Shown piece by piece: positions 33,900 through 41,700 of a stretch of DNA of 64,000 nucleotides (the first letter of the stretch is position 1; every line of letters begins with the position of its first letter). The DNA lies in assembly GCF_038446525.1 (NCBI RefSeq), contig NZ_CP151792.1:2356001-2420000 (forward strand), given 5' to 3'. The position numbers and the translations under genes were made by a program. This DNA is from Methanolobus sp. ZRKC5 (GTDB lineage: Archaea > Halobacteriota > Methanosarcinia > Methanosarcinales > Methanosarcinaceae). The notes under the pieces were generated by a model. That model saw only the letters and a program-made list of their open reading frames with translations. It was not told where the DNA came from and did not search any database.

Positions 33900-34283
33900 T
33901 CATTTCCCGATTAAACCTTTAACACTTTCAGTAAAGGACCTACCTTGAACAGAGGGATTCAGGGATAAAGTTCCCTGGAAGATATCCCTTATGTCATGCC
34001 TGCCGTGTGCATTCTTTGATACGTTTAACTTGATATAATCACGGACAAAATCAAGAATAAAATCACATGTATCAGGAAGGAACATTTTTTTGACAAGAAG
34101 AACTTTTGCAAGCTCATCTATTTGAGAATTATTCAGGTTTGAAACTGCGAGCCAGGCATCAGGATCATCCGGGAAGAGTTTTTCTATACTTTCCCTTATG
34201 ATAATTGCATGGTCATCTACAGGAACCTCTTTTTCCTGCATGTCATGAAGCAGGATATCAGAAAAGGGAACGTTTGAGCTCAT
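33900..34283 (-). CDS. Soluble virion-operon protein of unknown function
   Basis: The 127-residue product is largely helical and has no membrane segment (PDDPDAWLAVSNLNNSQIDE, then RDIFQGTLSLNPSVQGRSF). Its start overlaps the upstream gene stop by 4 nt. It belongs to the virion operon by spacing. No family is recognised. Confidence 0.65.
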   Translation of the reverse strand: MSSNVPFSDILLHDMQEKEVPVDDHAIIIRESIEKLFPDDPDAWLAVSNLNNSQIDELAKVLLVKKMFLPDTCDFILDFVRDYIKLNVSKNAHGRHDIRDIFQGTLSLNPSVQGRSFTESVKGLIGK

Positions 34284-34729
34284 AGCATCATCCCTATTAA
34301 GAAGAGTGTTGAAACGATGAAAGCAGTAATGGCTATACCAAGTATGAAACCTATGACTGCGAGGGTCATGTTTGGACGGACAACACGATCAAAAAGACCA
34401 GCTTTGAGGATACCTTCAACCTGTTCGCCGGATAAATAATCCTGTCCTGATTGGTCAGGCCTTAGAGCAGATGCACGATTATATGATGAAAATATAACTT
34501 TTTGTTTTGCCGCTGGGTCAAAATAGGTACCTTTCCTATTAAGGTAAACTGTTTTTGCTATTGCCGGAACTTCAACGCAATCCAAGGAAGCTGAAAACTC
34601 ACCGTTGTATTTTCGCAGGTTGTTGGAAACATCAAGATACCAGACAGTAACCCGATTATCCTTATCAGCTCTTCTGGCTGAAAAGAGATCCTTAAAGAAA
34701 TGAGATAGACCTGAAAAACTATAATTCAT
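34280..34729 (-). CDS. Virion-operon protein with C-terminal membrane segment
   Basis: The 149-residue product has a polar N-terminal part (about 1-112, with SGLSHFFKDLFSARRADKD) and a hydrophobic C-terminus (about 116-148). It overlaps its upstream neighbour by four bases (ATGA) and its downstream neighbour by four. It may be a membrane component of the assembly complex. Confidence 0.65.
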   Translation of the reverse strand: MNYSFSGLSHFFKDLFSARRADKDNRVTVWYLDVSNNLRKYNGEFSASLDCVEVPAIAKTVYLNRKGTYFDPAAKQKVIFSSYNRASALRPDQSGQDYLSGEQVEGILKAGLFDRVVRPNMTLAVIGFILGIAITAFIVSTLFLIGMML

Positions 34730-34851
34730 TCTATCAATCCCTTTATTTTCATGGATGCTTCCATTTTGTCTTTAGCCTGCTTTACAGTCCGACCATGGAC
34801 GGACATTATTTTATCATGATCTAATCTTAGTTCCATTTTGACACGTTCCAT
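34726..34851 (-). CDS. 41-residue protein in virion operon
   Basis: A short gene between two clear ones: ATG 34,851 preceded by GAGGTGA, stop TGA overlapping the next ATG (ATGA). The product is charged and helical (MERVKMELRLDHDKIMSVHG onwards, ending MKIKGLIE). Spacing, ribosome-binding site and coupling support it despite its size. Function unknown. Confidence 0.65.
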   Translation of the reverse strand: MERVKMELRLDHDKIMSVHGRTVKQAKDKMEASMKIKGLIE

Positions 34852-34863
34852 TAGTTCACCTCT

Positions 34864-35847
34864 TCATAGTGGTAATATTGCATTTGCAAGTGAAATAATT
34901 AAATTAATTAAGAATTTAAAAATCTGAATTGGAAGAAGGAATGAATAATACATTCCTTTGAAATAGCCTTCAATCATTCCAAAAGTACCTCTATTAGATT
35001 GAAGAATGCCATAGAATAGGCCTACAACATTGGCCAGGATGAAATATGACCATGTGGAAAATAGCATGAATGTAAGCAAGAATGATAGAATATCCCACAT
35101 GAAAACAACATATGTAAGAGCATTATAAAGGACCATATCAGGGTCCATAAAGCTAATTCTATTATAGAGCCACTGAATCCAACCTGGAAGCTCTTCCCCT
35201 TCCTGAGTAAGTTCATCATCTACTACTTTTACAACACAGTATGAAGATGCATTGTTATTAATTTCTGTTAAATCAAAAGTAACCGCAGTAAGCGGAGACA
35301 TAGTAAGATTTACAGAAGCACCTGTTGTATATTGATTTAAAAAGCTCCGATCAATACGCGATACTTGAAGTTCATTAGGTGTTACGGTAAATCGAGCATA
35401 ATTGGTATGTAAAGAACTATATGTTTTTGAAACAAGAACATTTGAATTATTATCCTTTATTTCATATGTCATAGAGTCAGTAAAGAAAAAAAGCCAGGAC
35501 GGATTTTCTTCAAAATCAACAGAAAAAATTAAATCACGCTGACCTTCAGTATACCAAAAAGTAACAGGAAGTTCAAACGAACTATTTGACTTAAAATGAA
35601 AATCAAGATACTCATAAACATCATCTGATGAAGTCAAAAAAGTATCATAGTTTGAGTTTGGAATATAATTCTCATCTGAATCTAAAGGAGAAAACCCATA
35701 AACAAGACCTGTAGGTTTATAATCAGTCACATCTGCACAGATACCATAATAATCATGGCCTGCGGTATCTTCAAAGGTTAATGTTTCAGCAGATGCAGGG
35801 AGCAATAACAAAGCTATTGCAAGTAGAACTAATAGAATTTGTTTCAT
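34864..35847 (-). CDS. Secreted/membrane virion protein candidate
   Basis: The 327-residue product has a cleavable signal peptide (KQILLVLLAIALLLLPASA), an extracellular beta-rich domain (about 21-220, several N-glycosylation-type NxS/T sites), and two to three hydrophobic helices in the last 90 residues (about 240-325). Size and position fit a minor coat or assembly protein like pVI/pIII of filamentous phages. No sequence family is recognised. Confidence 0.65.
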   Translation of the reverse strand: MKQILLVLLAIALLLLPASAETLTFEDTAGHDYYGICADVTDYKPTGLVYGFSPLDSDENYIPNSNYDTFLTSSDDVYEYLDFHFKSNSSFELPVTFWYTEGQRDLIFSVDFEENPSWLFFFTDSMTYEIKDNNSNVLVSKTYSSLHTNYARFTVTPNELQVSRIDRSFLNQYTTGASVNLTMSPLTAVTFDLTEINNNASSYCVVKVVDDELTQEGEELPGWIQWLYNRISFMDPDMVLYNALTYVVFMWDILSFLLTFMLFSTWSYFILANVVGLFYGILQSNRGTFGMIEGYFKGMYYSFLLPIQIFKFLINLIISLANAILPL

Positions 35848-35851
35848 TTAC

Positions 35852-36937
35852 TCACCTGCGAGATCCTAAAGCAACCATGAAAAAGACCATGAACATTAGG
35901 ATCCACATGAGAGGACCTAACGTAAGTGACAATTGTTTTGCATCGTCCTGGGTAAATTCCCCATCTCCATCTAAATCTAATAACAGGGGATTGTCTGAAG
36001 ATGAATCAGACGAATCATTTACGGGTGATGTATAATTAGCATAAAAATACCCACCATATAAACCATCTGATGTATACGTTACCATATTATCGGCATCTTC
36101 AGCATAGATTACACCGTTCGATAGCAGAACAATACCAGCTGACCGACTGGATAAAGTATCAATTGTAGAGGATGACCACGAATTGGAATAATTAAGACGC
36201 ATTAGGTCTTTTTCCATAGTATAATAGACATCCCCGTTTGACGCAACGGCTATTCCAAGTGTTTGCATAGGAGTACTGGTAGATGAAGAAGTATATTTTG
36301 TAGATGAGGATCCATCCGAGAATAAACGAATATATTTTGGAGTTGTTGCGGTATATGGATAAGAATCATCGTAAATTATGCCGTCTGGATGCATCCCCAC
36401 TGTATAAATTGCATAGTTGCCAGATATTCTTTCAAATAACAACGACTTTGAATAATAAGGTGCAGCCAATAGGAACACCTGACCATCAGAGCCTGCCATG
36501 TTGTTCACACAAACATAGAGATTATCTGAAGAATCGGGCTTAATTTCAGTAACTTGTGTGTCTGCTAATGTTGTAAGTTTGCCAGAGGGAGTCGGGTCAT
36601 TTTGCAAAGAATATAAATCAATCGGACTTGAAATCGACTTATGCCAGATTACACCTGTATTATCATCAAATACAATAGTACCGTCTGACAACATGCAGGC
36701 AGCATTAACAGTTCCATTATAAATTAGTAAGGTACTGGACTCTTCCTCGACATAATAAACCTTCACTTCTGTACCTGTATATTCATCTGAAGCACCACCT
36801 ATTAAAAAATTCACACCGTCATAATCGGATACAAATGTAATAGACGATAATCCAAAACCAGATGCAGGAATCGATGTTGCACTTGTCAGAGAAATAGACA
36901 TCAAAAGCAATGCAATAAATAATATTTGTTTTATAAT
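35852..36937 (-). CDS. Spike/adsorption protein candidate with C-terminal membrane anchor
   Basis: The protein has a signal peptide, a long repetitive beta-rich ectodomain resembling a propeller (recurrent S/T-rich strands with NGDVYYT, DGTIVFDD, NGVIYAED), a calcium-loop/dockerin-like segment DLDGDGEFTQDDAKQLS, and a C-terminal membrane helix ending LGSRR. This is the layout of pIII-like or other viral attachment proteins. A conventional start gives TTG 36,910, but the signal peptide is complete only from ATT 36,937 or ATA 36,934, which also follow GGGTGTGAG; a non-standard start is therefore likely. It overlaps the upstream gene by a few bases. Confidence 0.7.
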   Translation of the reverse strand: MIKQILFIALLLMSISLTSATSIPASGFGLSSITFVSDYDGVNFLIGGASDEYTGTEVKVYYVEEESSTLLIYNGTVNAACMLSDGTIVFDDNTGVIWHKSISSPIDLYSLQNDPTPSGKLTTLADTQVTEIKPDSSDNLYVCVNNMAGSDGQVFLLAAPYYSKSLLFERISGNYAIYTVGMHPDGIIYDDSYPYTATTPKYIRLFSDGSSSTKYTSSSTSTPMQTLGIAVASNGDVYYTMEKDLMRLNYSNSWSSSTIDTLSSRSAGIVLLSNGVIYAEDADNMVTYTSDGLYGGYFYANYTSPVNDSSDSSSDNPLLLDLDGDGEFTQDDAKQLSLTLGPLMWILMFMVFFMVALGSRR

Positions 36938-37272
36938 CTCACACCCTTACGATAGATCAGCACAAGACCAATGACAATAAGAGAGACAAGCATTAACGCA
37001 AAGACAACAGGAATATAAGCCATAGTCCAGCGAGCACCCTCTATAGGATCAGTAATTAAAGAAACTGTATTTGGTTTCACAAAAATCTGATAGTTTAAAC
37101 CAGACTCAAGTAGAAGTGTTTCTGTTGTGTTGAAATCGCCTATGTAAGTTCCATTTGCATCATAAACAGTATAGACATAGGAGTCAAGAGGGTCCGTAAA
37201 GGTAACAGAACCCGCAGAAACCACAGGGGAACAACAAACTAAGAGCAAAGCAAATAATGATATTAACCTCAT
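36931..37272 (-). CDS. Minor coat protein candidate
   Basis: The 113-residue protein has a signal peptide (about 1-20, ending SPVVSAG), a short beta-rich outer part, one membrane helix (about 83-105) and a basic tail YRKGVRL. This resembles small structural proteins of filamentous viruses. It follows a CACC/GGTG ribosome-binding site and overlaps the spike candidate. No family is recognised. Confidence 0.65.
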   Translation of the reverse strand: MRLISLFALLLVCCSPVVSAGSVTFTDPLDSYVYTVYDANGTYIGDFNTTETLLLESGLNYQIFVKPNTVSLITDPIEGARWTMAYIPVVFALMLVSLIVIGLVLIYRKGVRL

Positions 37273-37295
37273 ACGGACACCTCAAGATTTTAATT

Positions 37296-37472
37296 TCATT
37301 TACGTGAATAGAGAGAATTAAAGCGACCAAATGAAGACCATTTACTATTTTTCTGACTCTTGCGTTTCACTTTAGAACGCAAAGCAGAAGAAAAAGAAAC
37401 AGGCTTCCCACTAGGCTTAGAAGCTTTCTTAGGTCGCAAAACACGATACTTTACTAGACTAGATTTAGCCAT
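37296..37472 (-). CDS. 58-residue very basic protein
   Basis: ATG 37,472 follows CGAGGTGTAAAAT. The product is rich in Lys, Arg and Ser (KKASKPSGKPVSFSSALRSK, then KRKSQKNSKW). It may bind the packaged DNA or RNA. It lies between the coat gene and the minor coat candidate with clean spacing, so it is probably real though small. Confidence 0.65.
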   Translation of the reverse strand: MAKSSLVKYRVLRPKKASKPSGKPVSFSSALRSKVKRKSQKNSKWSSFGRFNSLYSRK

Positions 37473-37518
37473 ATTTTACACCTCGAAAAAGAAAGAAAAA
37501 GAGTGAATGAATCCACCC

Positions 37519-37788
37519 TTATCTGAACCTCATACCCTGAAGGATATTATCAAACAGGCCAGTAACGAACCTAATTACAGCCATACCAATTATGACACCA
37601 GCTATTGAGATAATAAGAGCCAGTATGTAAGGCATGAGAGTTGCAGCATCCTGAATTATAGGACCCACGTCTGCAATTGAACTGTTTGTTTCTGCGGCTG
37701 CTGTGGAGACTGTTGATACAACTGCTGCACCTGCAGCAACTACTTTAGTTTTGTACTCATTGAATTTTGATTTAAGTTCCTGATACAT
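37519..37788 (-). CDS. Major coat protein candidate (pVIII-like)
   Basis: An 89-residue protein from ATG 37,788; the frame opens at 37,800, but the ribosome-binding site GGTGGTG lies just before 37,788. It has an Ala-rich signal sequence (KVVAAGAAVVSTVSTAAA), a short acidic segment, one membrane helix (about 55-75) and a basic C-terminus (LQGMRFR). The mature part of about 56 residues has the layout of inovirus pVIII. It overlaps the SSB-like gene by 17 nt and is the second gene of the virion operon, as in filamentous phages. Confidence 0.78.
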   Translation of the reverse strand: MYQELKSKFNEYKTKVVAAGAAVVSTVSTAAAETNSSIADVGPIIQDAATLMPYILALIISIAGVIIGMAVIRFVTGLFDNILQGMRFR

Positions 37789-38029
37789 GTGAAACACCAC
37801 CCTTTAGAGAGGAAAGGATGTCAGGGATCTTCAAGCCAAGAAGCTCAAGATCATCGGCAAAAATCGAGAAGTTCTCATATTCATCTTTGAACTTATTGTA
37901 TTTGGACAACTGAGCCCACCTGACAGTAGAACCGTCATCTTTTTTCTTTTCAGAAACAGCTACACTTATTCCAGGAAGGCGCACTCTATCGCCTACCTGA
38001 CGAATCCCATAGTTATTGAAGTCTGACAT
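37772..38029 (-). CDS. Small SSB/PC4-like protein, E2 copy
   Basis: 85 residues from ATG 38,029; an upstream in-frame start at 38,074 would add 15 residues without paralogue support. It is paralogous to the 82-residue E1 protein at 17,008. Being first in the virion operon, directly ahead of the coat gene, is the position of gene V ssDNA-binding protein in filamentous phages. The blocks SEKKKDDGSTVRWAQLSK and ENFSIFADDLELL suggest a beta-rich ssDNA-binding fold, an inference. Confidence 0.7.
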   Translation of the reverse strand: MSDFNNYGIRQVGDRVRLPGISVAVSEKKKDDGSTVRWAQLSKYNKFKDEYENFSIFADDLELLGLKIPDILSSLKGGVSHVSGT

Positions 38030-38074
38030 AGTTATCAATGGGAAGTCTGAAAAAGAGATATTTAAACATTTCAA

Positions 38075-38086
38075 ATTTTTATAAAT
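38075..38086 (-). promoter_or_regulatory. TATA box of the E2 virion operon
   Basis: ATTTATAAAAAT on the minus strand lies about 46-57 nt ahead of the SSB-like start codon. It is the likely promoter of the whole eleven-gene unit. Confidence 0.5.
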
Positions 38087-38164
38087 TTATGCATAAGTTT
38101 AAGAATAAAATTATGTATAAAAAGTAGCTCTGAAAATAAGACAGACTGAATTATTGCATAAATC

Positions 38165-38410
38165 AGCCTTTTAGTAAATGGCTGATGTGTCAATACAACA
38201 CTGTGCCGCATTCACACTGGGTGAAGAGATTACTTGCAATATTACCTACGAAAACGAGCATACAGCACGCTGGTTGCTGCGCTTCGCTTGCTATTCCGCT
38301 ATGCGAAAAACCAGCCGTGCGAATTGCTCGCCTTCTGGTGTTTTGGGATTGCCTCTATTGGGGGAAGGGGTATACTATGCATACTGTAGGTTTTCGAGGA
38401 ACCCCACTTA
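38165..38410. repeat. X element, E2 copy: hairpin-rich non-coding DNA
   Basis: The left block (GGCTGATGTGTCAATACAAC, 38,178-38,197) resembles the two E1 copies. A large cruciform follows: GCACG-CTGGTT (38,265-38,275) pairs with AACCAG-C-CGTGC (38,309-38,320), with TCGC/GCGA inside. The element ends with GTATACTATGCATACTG and TTTTCGAGGAACCCCAC, as at 19,923-19,961. No gene fits. It lies between the virion operon and the HNH gene. Confidence 0.6.
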
Positions 38411-38438
38411 GTAACAATAAACTTTTTTAGTAAAATTT

Positions 38439-39125
38439 ATGTATTCCAATGGACTCTTAAAAGTTATGGTACGGGTAAATTGGACTAATGATGAACAAAT
38501 AATTGCATTGTATTACTATTTAAAAGGTGCAAAGGCAGATAAAAATGATAAGCTGGTAAATGAAATATATCATTTGTTGCCAAATGGACATTCTTTGAAT
38601 TCAGTAGCCCTTAAAGTTGGAAACTTTAGGTATCTGGACCCTTCTAACGAAGGTGGTTTAAAAAATGTAACTAAATCTGATATTGAAACGTGGGACAAAT
38701 ACTTTAATAATTTTGTTGAACTTGAAAAGAAGGCAAAGGAGATTATTGCAACACTAAAAAAGCAAATGTACACTGATCTACCCAACCCCATAGAAGCCGA
38801 AGCTATGTTATTACCTGAGGGTTCCAAAACAACCATTTCAGTAAATGTTTATGAAAGAAATCCAAAAGCAAGAAAAGCCTGCATTGATCACTATGGTACA
38901 AAATGCCATATCTGTGGTTTTGACTTCGAGAAAGTATACGGATTAATCGGTGACGGGTTTATTGAAGTTCATCATAAAGTTCCGGTTTCTGAAATAGGTG
39001 AATCCTACCAGGTAAATCCAATTGAGGATTTGATTCCTGTTTGTTCTAATTGTCATTCAATGTTACATCGAAAAAAAGATAGGACAATGGAAGTGAATGA
39101 ACTTAAGCAGATCTTAAATCAATAA
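38439..39125 (+). CDS. HNH endonuclease, McrA-like
   Basis: The 228-residue frame (ATG 38,439; ATG 38,466 gives 219 residues and is an equal candidate, neither having a good ribosome-binding site) ends in an HNH domain: CHICGFDFEKVYG, then EVHHKVPVSE and LIPVCSNCHSMLH supply the zinc cysteines and catalytic His pair. The N-terminal half is helical and charged and contains no known reader domain that I recognise. The arrangement resembles McrA-type modification-dependent nucleases. It fills the cargo slot between X and Y of E2, probably as a defence gene. Confidence 0.85.
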   Translation: MYSNGLLKVMVRVNWTNDEQIIALYYYLKGAKADKNDKLVNEIYHLLPNGHSLNSVALKVGNFRYLDPSNEGGLKNVTKSDIETWDKYFNNFVELEKKAKEIIATLKKQMYTDLPNPIEAEAMLLPEGSKTTISVNVYERNPKARKACIDHYGTKCHICGFDFEKVYGLIGDGFIEVHHKVPVSEIGESYQVNPIEDLIPVCSNCHSMLHRKKDRTMEVNELKQILNQ

Positions 39126-39203
39126 GATTTTGCAATATTATTTTTATTTTAATTACCATAAACCTCAATTTCCAGTGGATTTGTTCAACTTGAATATCTA
39201 GCT

Positions 39204-39405
39204 AAAAATCGCATTGCATGACAGCCGTGGCACACACGCCTTAATCGTGTACCTAAGGGAACATAGGAAAAAAGCCACGGGCGCCGCGAAGCGGCGCAAA
39301 TGCTGGGTAGGTTGGGTTTTTTAATTGAAGTACTGTTTTTTAGAAACGCCATCGGCTATTTTCAGAAAAGAAAAAAGAGAAGAAAATAACAGTACCACAA
39401 TATAG
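39204..39405. repeat. Y element, E2 copy: 202-bp structured non-coding repeat
   Basis: This is the counterpart of 22,272-22,473. The stems are CCGTGGC (39,225-39,231) with GCCACGG (39,274-39,280), ACACG/CGTGT, CCTA/TAGG, and GCGCCGC-GAA-GCGGCGC (39,281-39,297). TACTGTT and AACAGTA near the right end can pair over about 55 bases. The first stem keeps pairing despite a C/U change between copies. It may be an origin, packaging signal or RNA. No gene is visible in 39,126-39,684. Confidence 0.75.
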
Positions 39406-39684
39406 AAAGATTGGAGTAGAAATAATGGAGTAAATAAGATTTATTTTCTTCCGATTAGTCAAACTAATAGGAAATTTATTTCCGCACCTGCAACTGATGT
39501 GAGTAAAACCGAGATAGTATAAAAGGAAAATGGCGTTTTTTGAGTGTGTCGTTGGAAGTTGCAAAAGTGTTACTGAATAATACTTTTATACCAGAAGCCG
39601 GTTTACTTTCCATACAAGTGTTCTTGAACGACTACCAATAAAATGATATAGTTTACAATTATACAAAGCTGTTAAGTGGTGCTC

Positions 39685-39888
39685 ATGGATTTAAAAAAAC
39701 TAGTAGCAGTTGGACTACTATTATTAGTAGTAGTTGGGATATTATTAACGGCAGTAGTTGTATTTGTTGGATACGCTTATTTCGGTGAAGTTTCTATATC
39801 AAGCAGTACAGAGAGCGCTACCATCCAGAATATATCTGAAAATTTTTCTTTCATGTTGTTCAGGAGCGGGTACTCTTTTTTCAAGTAA
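39685..39888 (+). CDS. Small membrane protein, possibly truncated
   Basis: The 67-residue product from ATG 39,685 has a strong hydrophobic helix (about 5-32: VAVGLLLLVVVGILLTAVVV) and a short polar end. Coding character seems to fade after about residue 50, and the following frame (to 40,072) is not convincing, so a frameshift is possible. It lies at the start of the repeat-separated set of small genes. Confidence 0.45.
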   Translation: MDLKKLVAVGLLLLVVVGILLTAVVVFVGYAYFGEVSISSSTESATIQNISENFSFMLFRSGYSFFK

Positions 39889-40186
39889 TGATCCCCTTTC
39901 TCCCATATTCATGCTGTTTTTTCCCTTTGATGGGTACGGATTTAAAAAGAATGTATACGCCCAGGATGCTGAAAAAACATTTATAGCAGCTACTAAAAAC
40001 CACTTTTTACCATCTTTCAAGCTTGTAGCAGCCATTTGCACTGCACTCAAACTATCAGTCAGATATTTTTAAAAGTATATTGGACTAATCCTTCATAGTG
40101 TCCTTTATTATGGGTTATCTTCATCCTTGTTACCTTTACTTGGCAGTTTAGGATAACTTATAATCAATAAAAACTTTTAGATATCT

Positions 40187-40303
40187 ATGGACTTAAGCAA
40201 CAAAGCACTGAAAAAAGTAGCTATCAATTTAATTATATTATTAGCGGCATTTATTTTTATAAATATATTCTGTTTAGCTATAAAACATGCATTATATGGA
40301 TAA
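40187..40303 (+). CDS. 38-residue membrane protein
   Basis: ATG 40,187 to TAA 40,303 encodes DLSNKALKKVAINLIILLA..., a basic start followed by one membrane helix (about 11-32). It is bounded by repeat copies, the downstream one starting at its stop codon. Small and without a clear ribosome-binding site, so it is tentative. Confidence 0.45.
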   Translation: MDLSNKALKKVAINLIILLAAFIFINIFCLAIKHALYG

Positions 40304-40320
40304 CTTCCTTTACTTGGCAA

Positions 40321-40695
40321 TTACGGAATAGTAACTCCACAGGCAATACAATGTAAAATCATTATCAAGAAAATTATAAACGAGATGATTACAATTTGAA
40401 AATAATCCCATTTAGGTAATCGGAAGGAAGTAAAAACAGAAACTAATTGCTGCAATCGAGGACTAAGCCATGGCCAGAAAACTAGCAAATAAAGAAGTGC
40501 GATCAAGCCAAGAAAACCAATAAGCGAGAAGTAAAAAACAGCTCCATCATCATACATAGTTAACGAATCATTAAAATATCTATATGATGAAGTAACCAAG
40601 AAATTACCAATCAAACTAAATAATGCACCTATAGCTATTCCAGCCAAAGCCAAACGTACTTCTTTTTTTGAATCAGAGTTATCCACGTTTCCCAT
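40321..40695 (-). CDS. Three-helix membrane protein, unknown
   Basis: The 124-residue product (ATG 40,695; GTG 40,704 is possible) has hydrophobic segments at about 13-40, 47-75 and 92-120. Its TAA lies in a repeat copy. It is convergent with the 38-residue gene. No family is recognised; small membrane proteins of this kind in proviruses are sometimes exclusion proteins, which is only a suggestion. Confidence 0.55.
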   Translation of the reverse strand: MGNVDNSDSKKEVRLALAGIAIGALFSLIGNFLVTSSYRYFNDSLTMYDDGAVFYFSLIGFLGLIALLYLLVFWPWLSPRLQQLVSVFTSFRLPKWDYFQIVIISFIIFLIMILHCIACGVTIP

Positions 40696-40818
40696 CCAGT
40701 GCACTTATGACAGATTCTTATAAATCACTTCCTTTATTTGGCGGTTTAGGATAATGTCAACTGTTAAAAAAACCGCGAGAGTATTTATGTTGACAAATTC
40801 TACTTCTGTTGATTCAAT

Positions 40819-41307
40819 ATGAATAATACTGATCTTACACTATGGACCCAGATAATTTTAGCATCATCAACAATGGTTTTAGTTGGTATAACTGCATATT
40901 ATGCAGTGACAACAAATAGAATATTAAAAGAATCAAAGAGAGACAGAAAAGTTTCTTTAATTAAAAACCAGCTTTATGAGTTTTATTACCCTTTAAAATA
41001 TTTACTGGAATATATGTTTTTCAATGTACCAGAAAAAGGAAAAAATAAGAGAGAGTTGCGAAGAGCCGAACCTATAAACAACAGGTTTCTGATGGGTAAC
41101 AATCCAATATTCACTACGGTTGTGAAAAATCGAGGACATGCATTGCATACTGAAACACAAAATAGTCTCGATGAAGTTTTAGAAATAATACATAAAAACG
41201 AGTCCACTAGGGACGAAGATCATCACAAGCATTACGATAAACTATATGAGTGTGTCAATGAAGATATTAAAAAATTAAAGAATGAACTTGAAAAGGAAAT
41301 GAATTAA
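40819..41307 (+). CDS. Membrane-anchored helical protein, unknown
   Basis: The 162-residue protein has one N-terminal membrane segment (about 8-30) and a charged helical cytoplasmic part with FYYPLKYLLEYMFF and a His/Asp-rich patch DEDHHKHYDKLYE. It lies between repeats at 40,727 and 41,310. No family is recognised. Confidence 0.6.
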   Translation: MNNTDLTLWTQIILASSTMVLVGITAYYAVTTNRILKESKRDRKVSLIKNQLYEFYYPLKYLLEYMFFNVPEKGKNKRELRRAEPINNRFLMGNNPIFTTVVKNRGHALHTETQNSLDEVLEIIHKNESTRDEDHHKHYDKLYECVNEDIKKLKNELEKEMN

Positions 41308-41328
41308 AAACTTCCTTTATTATGGGGT

Positions 41329-41619
41329 TTAGGCAGTTACACCAGACTGAACAAATTCAGATAATGATAGTTGTTTAGGCACTGGTTGATCTGCCTTATA
41401 TATAGTTTCCATCTTGAGAGGATATTTTTTAAAATAAGCTGCTGCTCTCGAATTAGCTTTTAATTCATTTCCGATTAGCAGAGCACCATAAACATTAGTG
41501 TATCTCTCAAGAACTGAACAAAAACTAGGAATTGGGATCCCATCAAGAGTATGAGCACATCCAGCCGATCTTAAAAAATATCTGACTTCTTCCTCATCCT
41601 GACGAGATCTCTTAACCAC
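41329..41619 (-). CDS. Small soluble protein, unknown
   Basis: The 96-residue product (GTG 41,619) is basic at the N-terminus (KRSRQDEEEVRYFLRSAGC) and mixed helical after. Its TAA lies inside a repeat copy and another copy lies right before its start. No family is recognised. Confidence 0.55.
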   Translation of the reverse strand: MVKRSRQDEEEVRYFLRSAGCAHTLDGIPIPSFCSVLERYTNVYGALLIGNELKANSRAAAYFKKYPLKMETIYKADQPVPKQLSLSEFVQSGVTA

Positions 41620-41700
41620 GTTTCACACTTCCTTTATTATGGGTTCTTGGAAACCCTAAGTTTGTTCATAAATCTATTCAAATCCCATAGCTTACGCTCT

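Larger units (their letters stand above)
40097..41645. repeat. Six copies of an about 20-bp repeat separating single small genes
   Basis: Copies resembling ACTTCCTTTAYTTGGCRG (often followed by TTTAGGATAA) occur at about 40,099, 40,131, 40,303, 40,727, 41,310 and 41,626. The copies at 40,303 and 41,310 join directly to the stop codons of the genes on either side. The genes between them point in both directions. This is reminiscent of a gene-cassette array with recombination sites, but no integron integrase is present. The motif is not seen elsewhere in the window. Confidence 0.65.

Noticed and set aside
38178-38411. 77- and 81-codon frames through the E2 X element
   Set aside because: They translate the cruciform sequence, lack ribosome-binding sites and are not conserved in E1.
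39758-40072. 104-codon frame after the small membrane gene
   Set aside because: Out of frame with the membrane helix, composition not protein-like; at best a frameshifted remainder.
40097-41645. CRISPR array
   Set aside because: The repeats are few, imperfect and separated by genes of different length, with no cas genes in the window.
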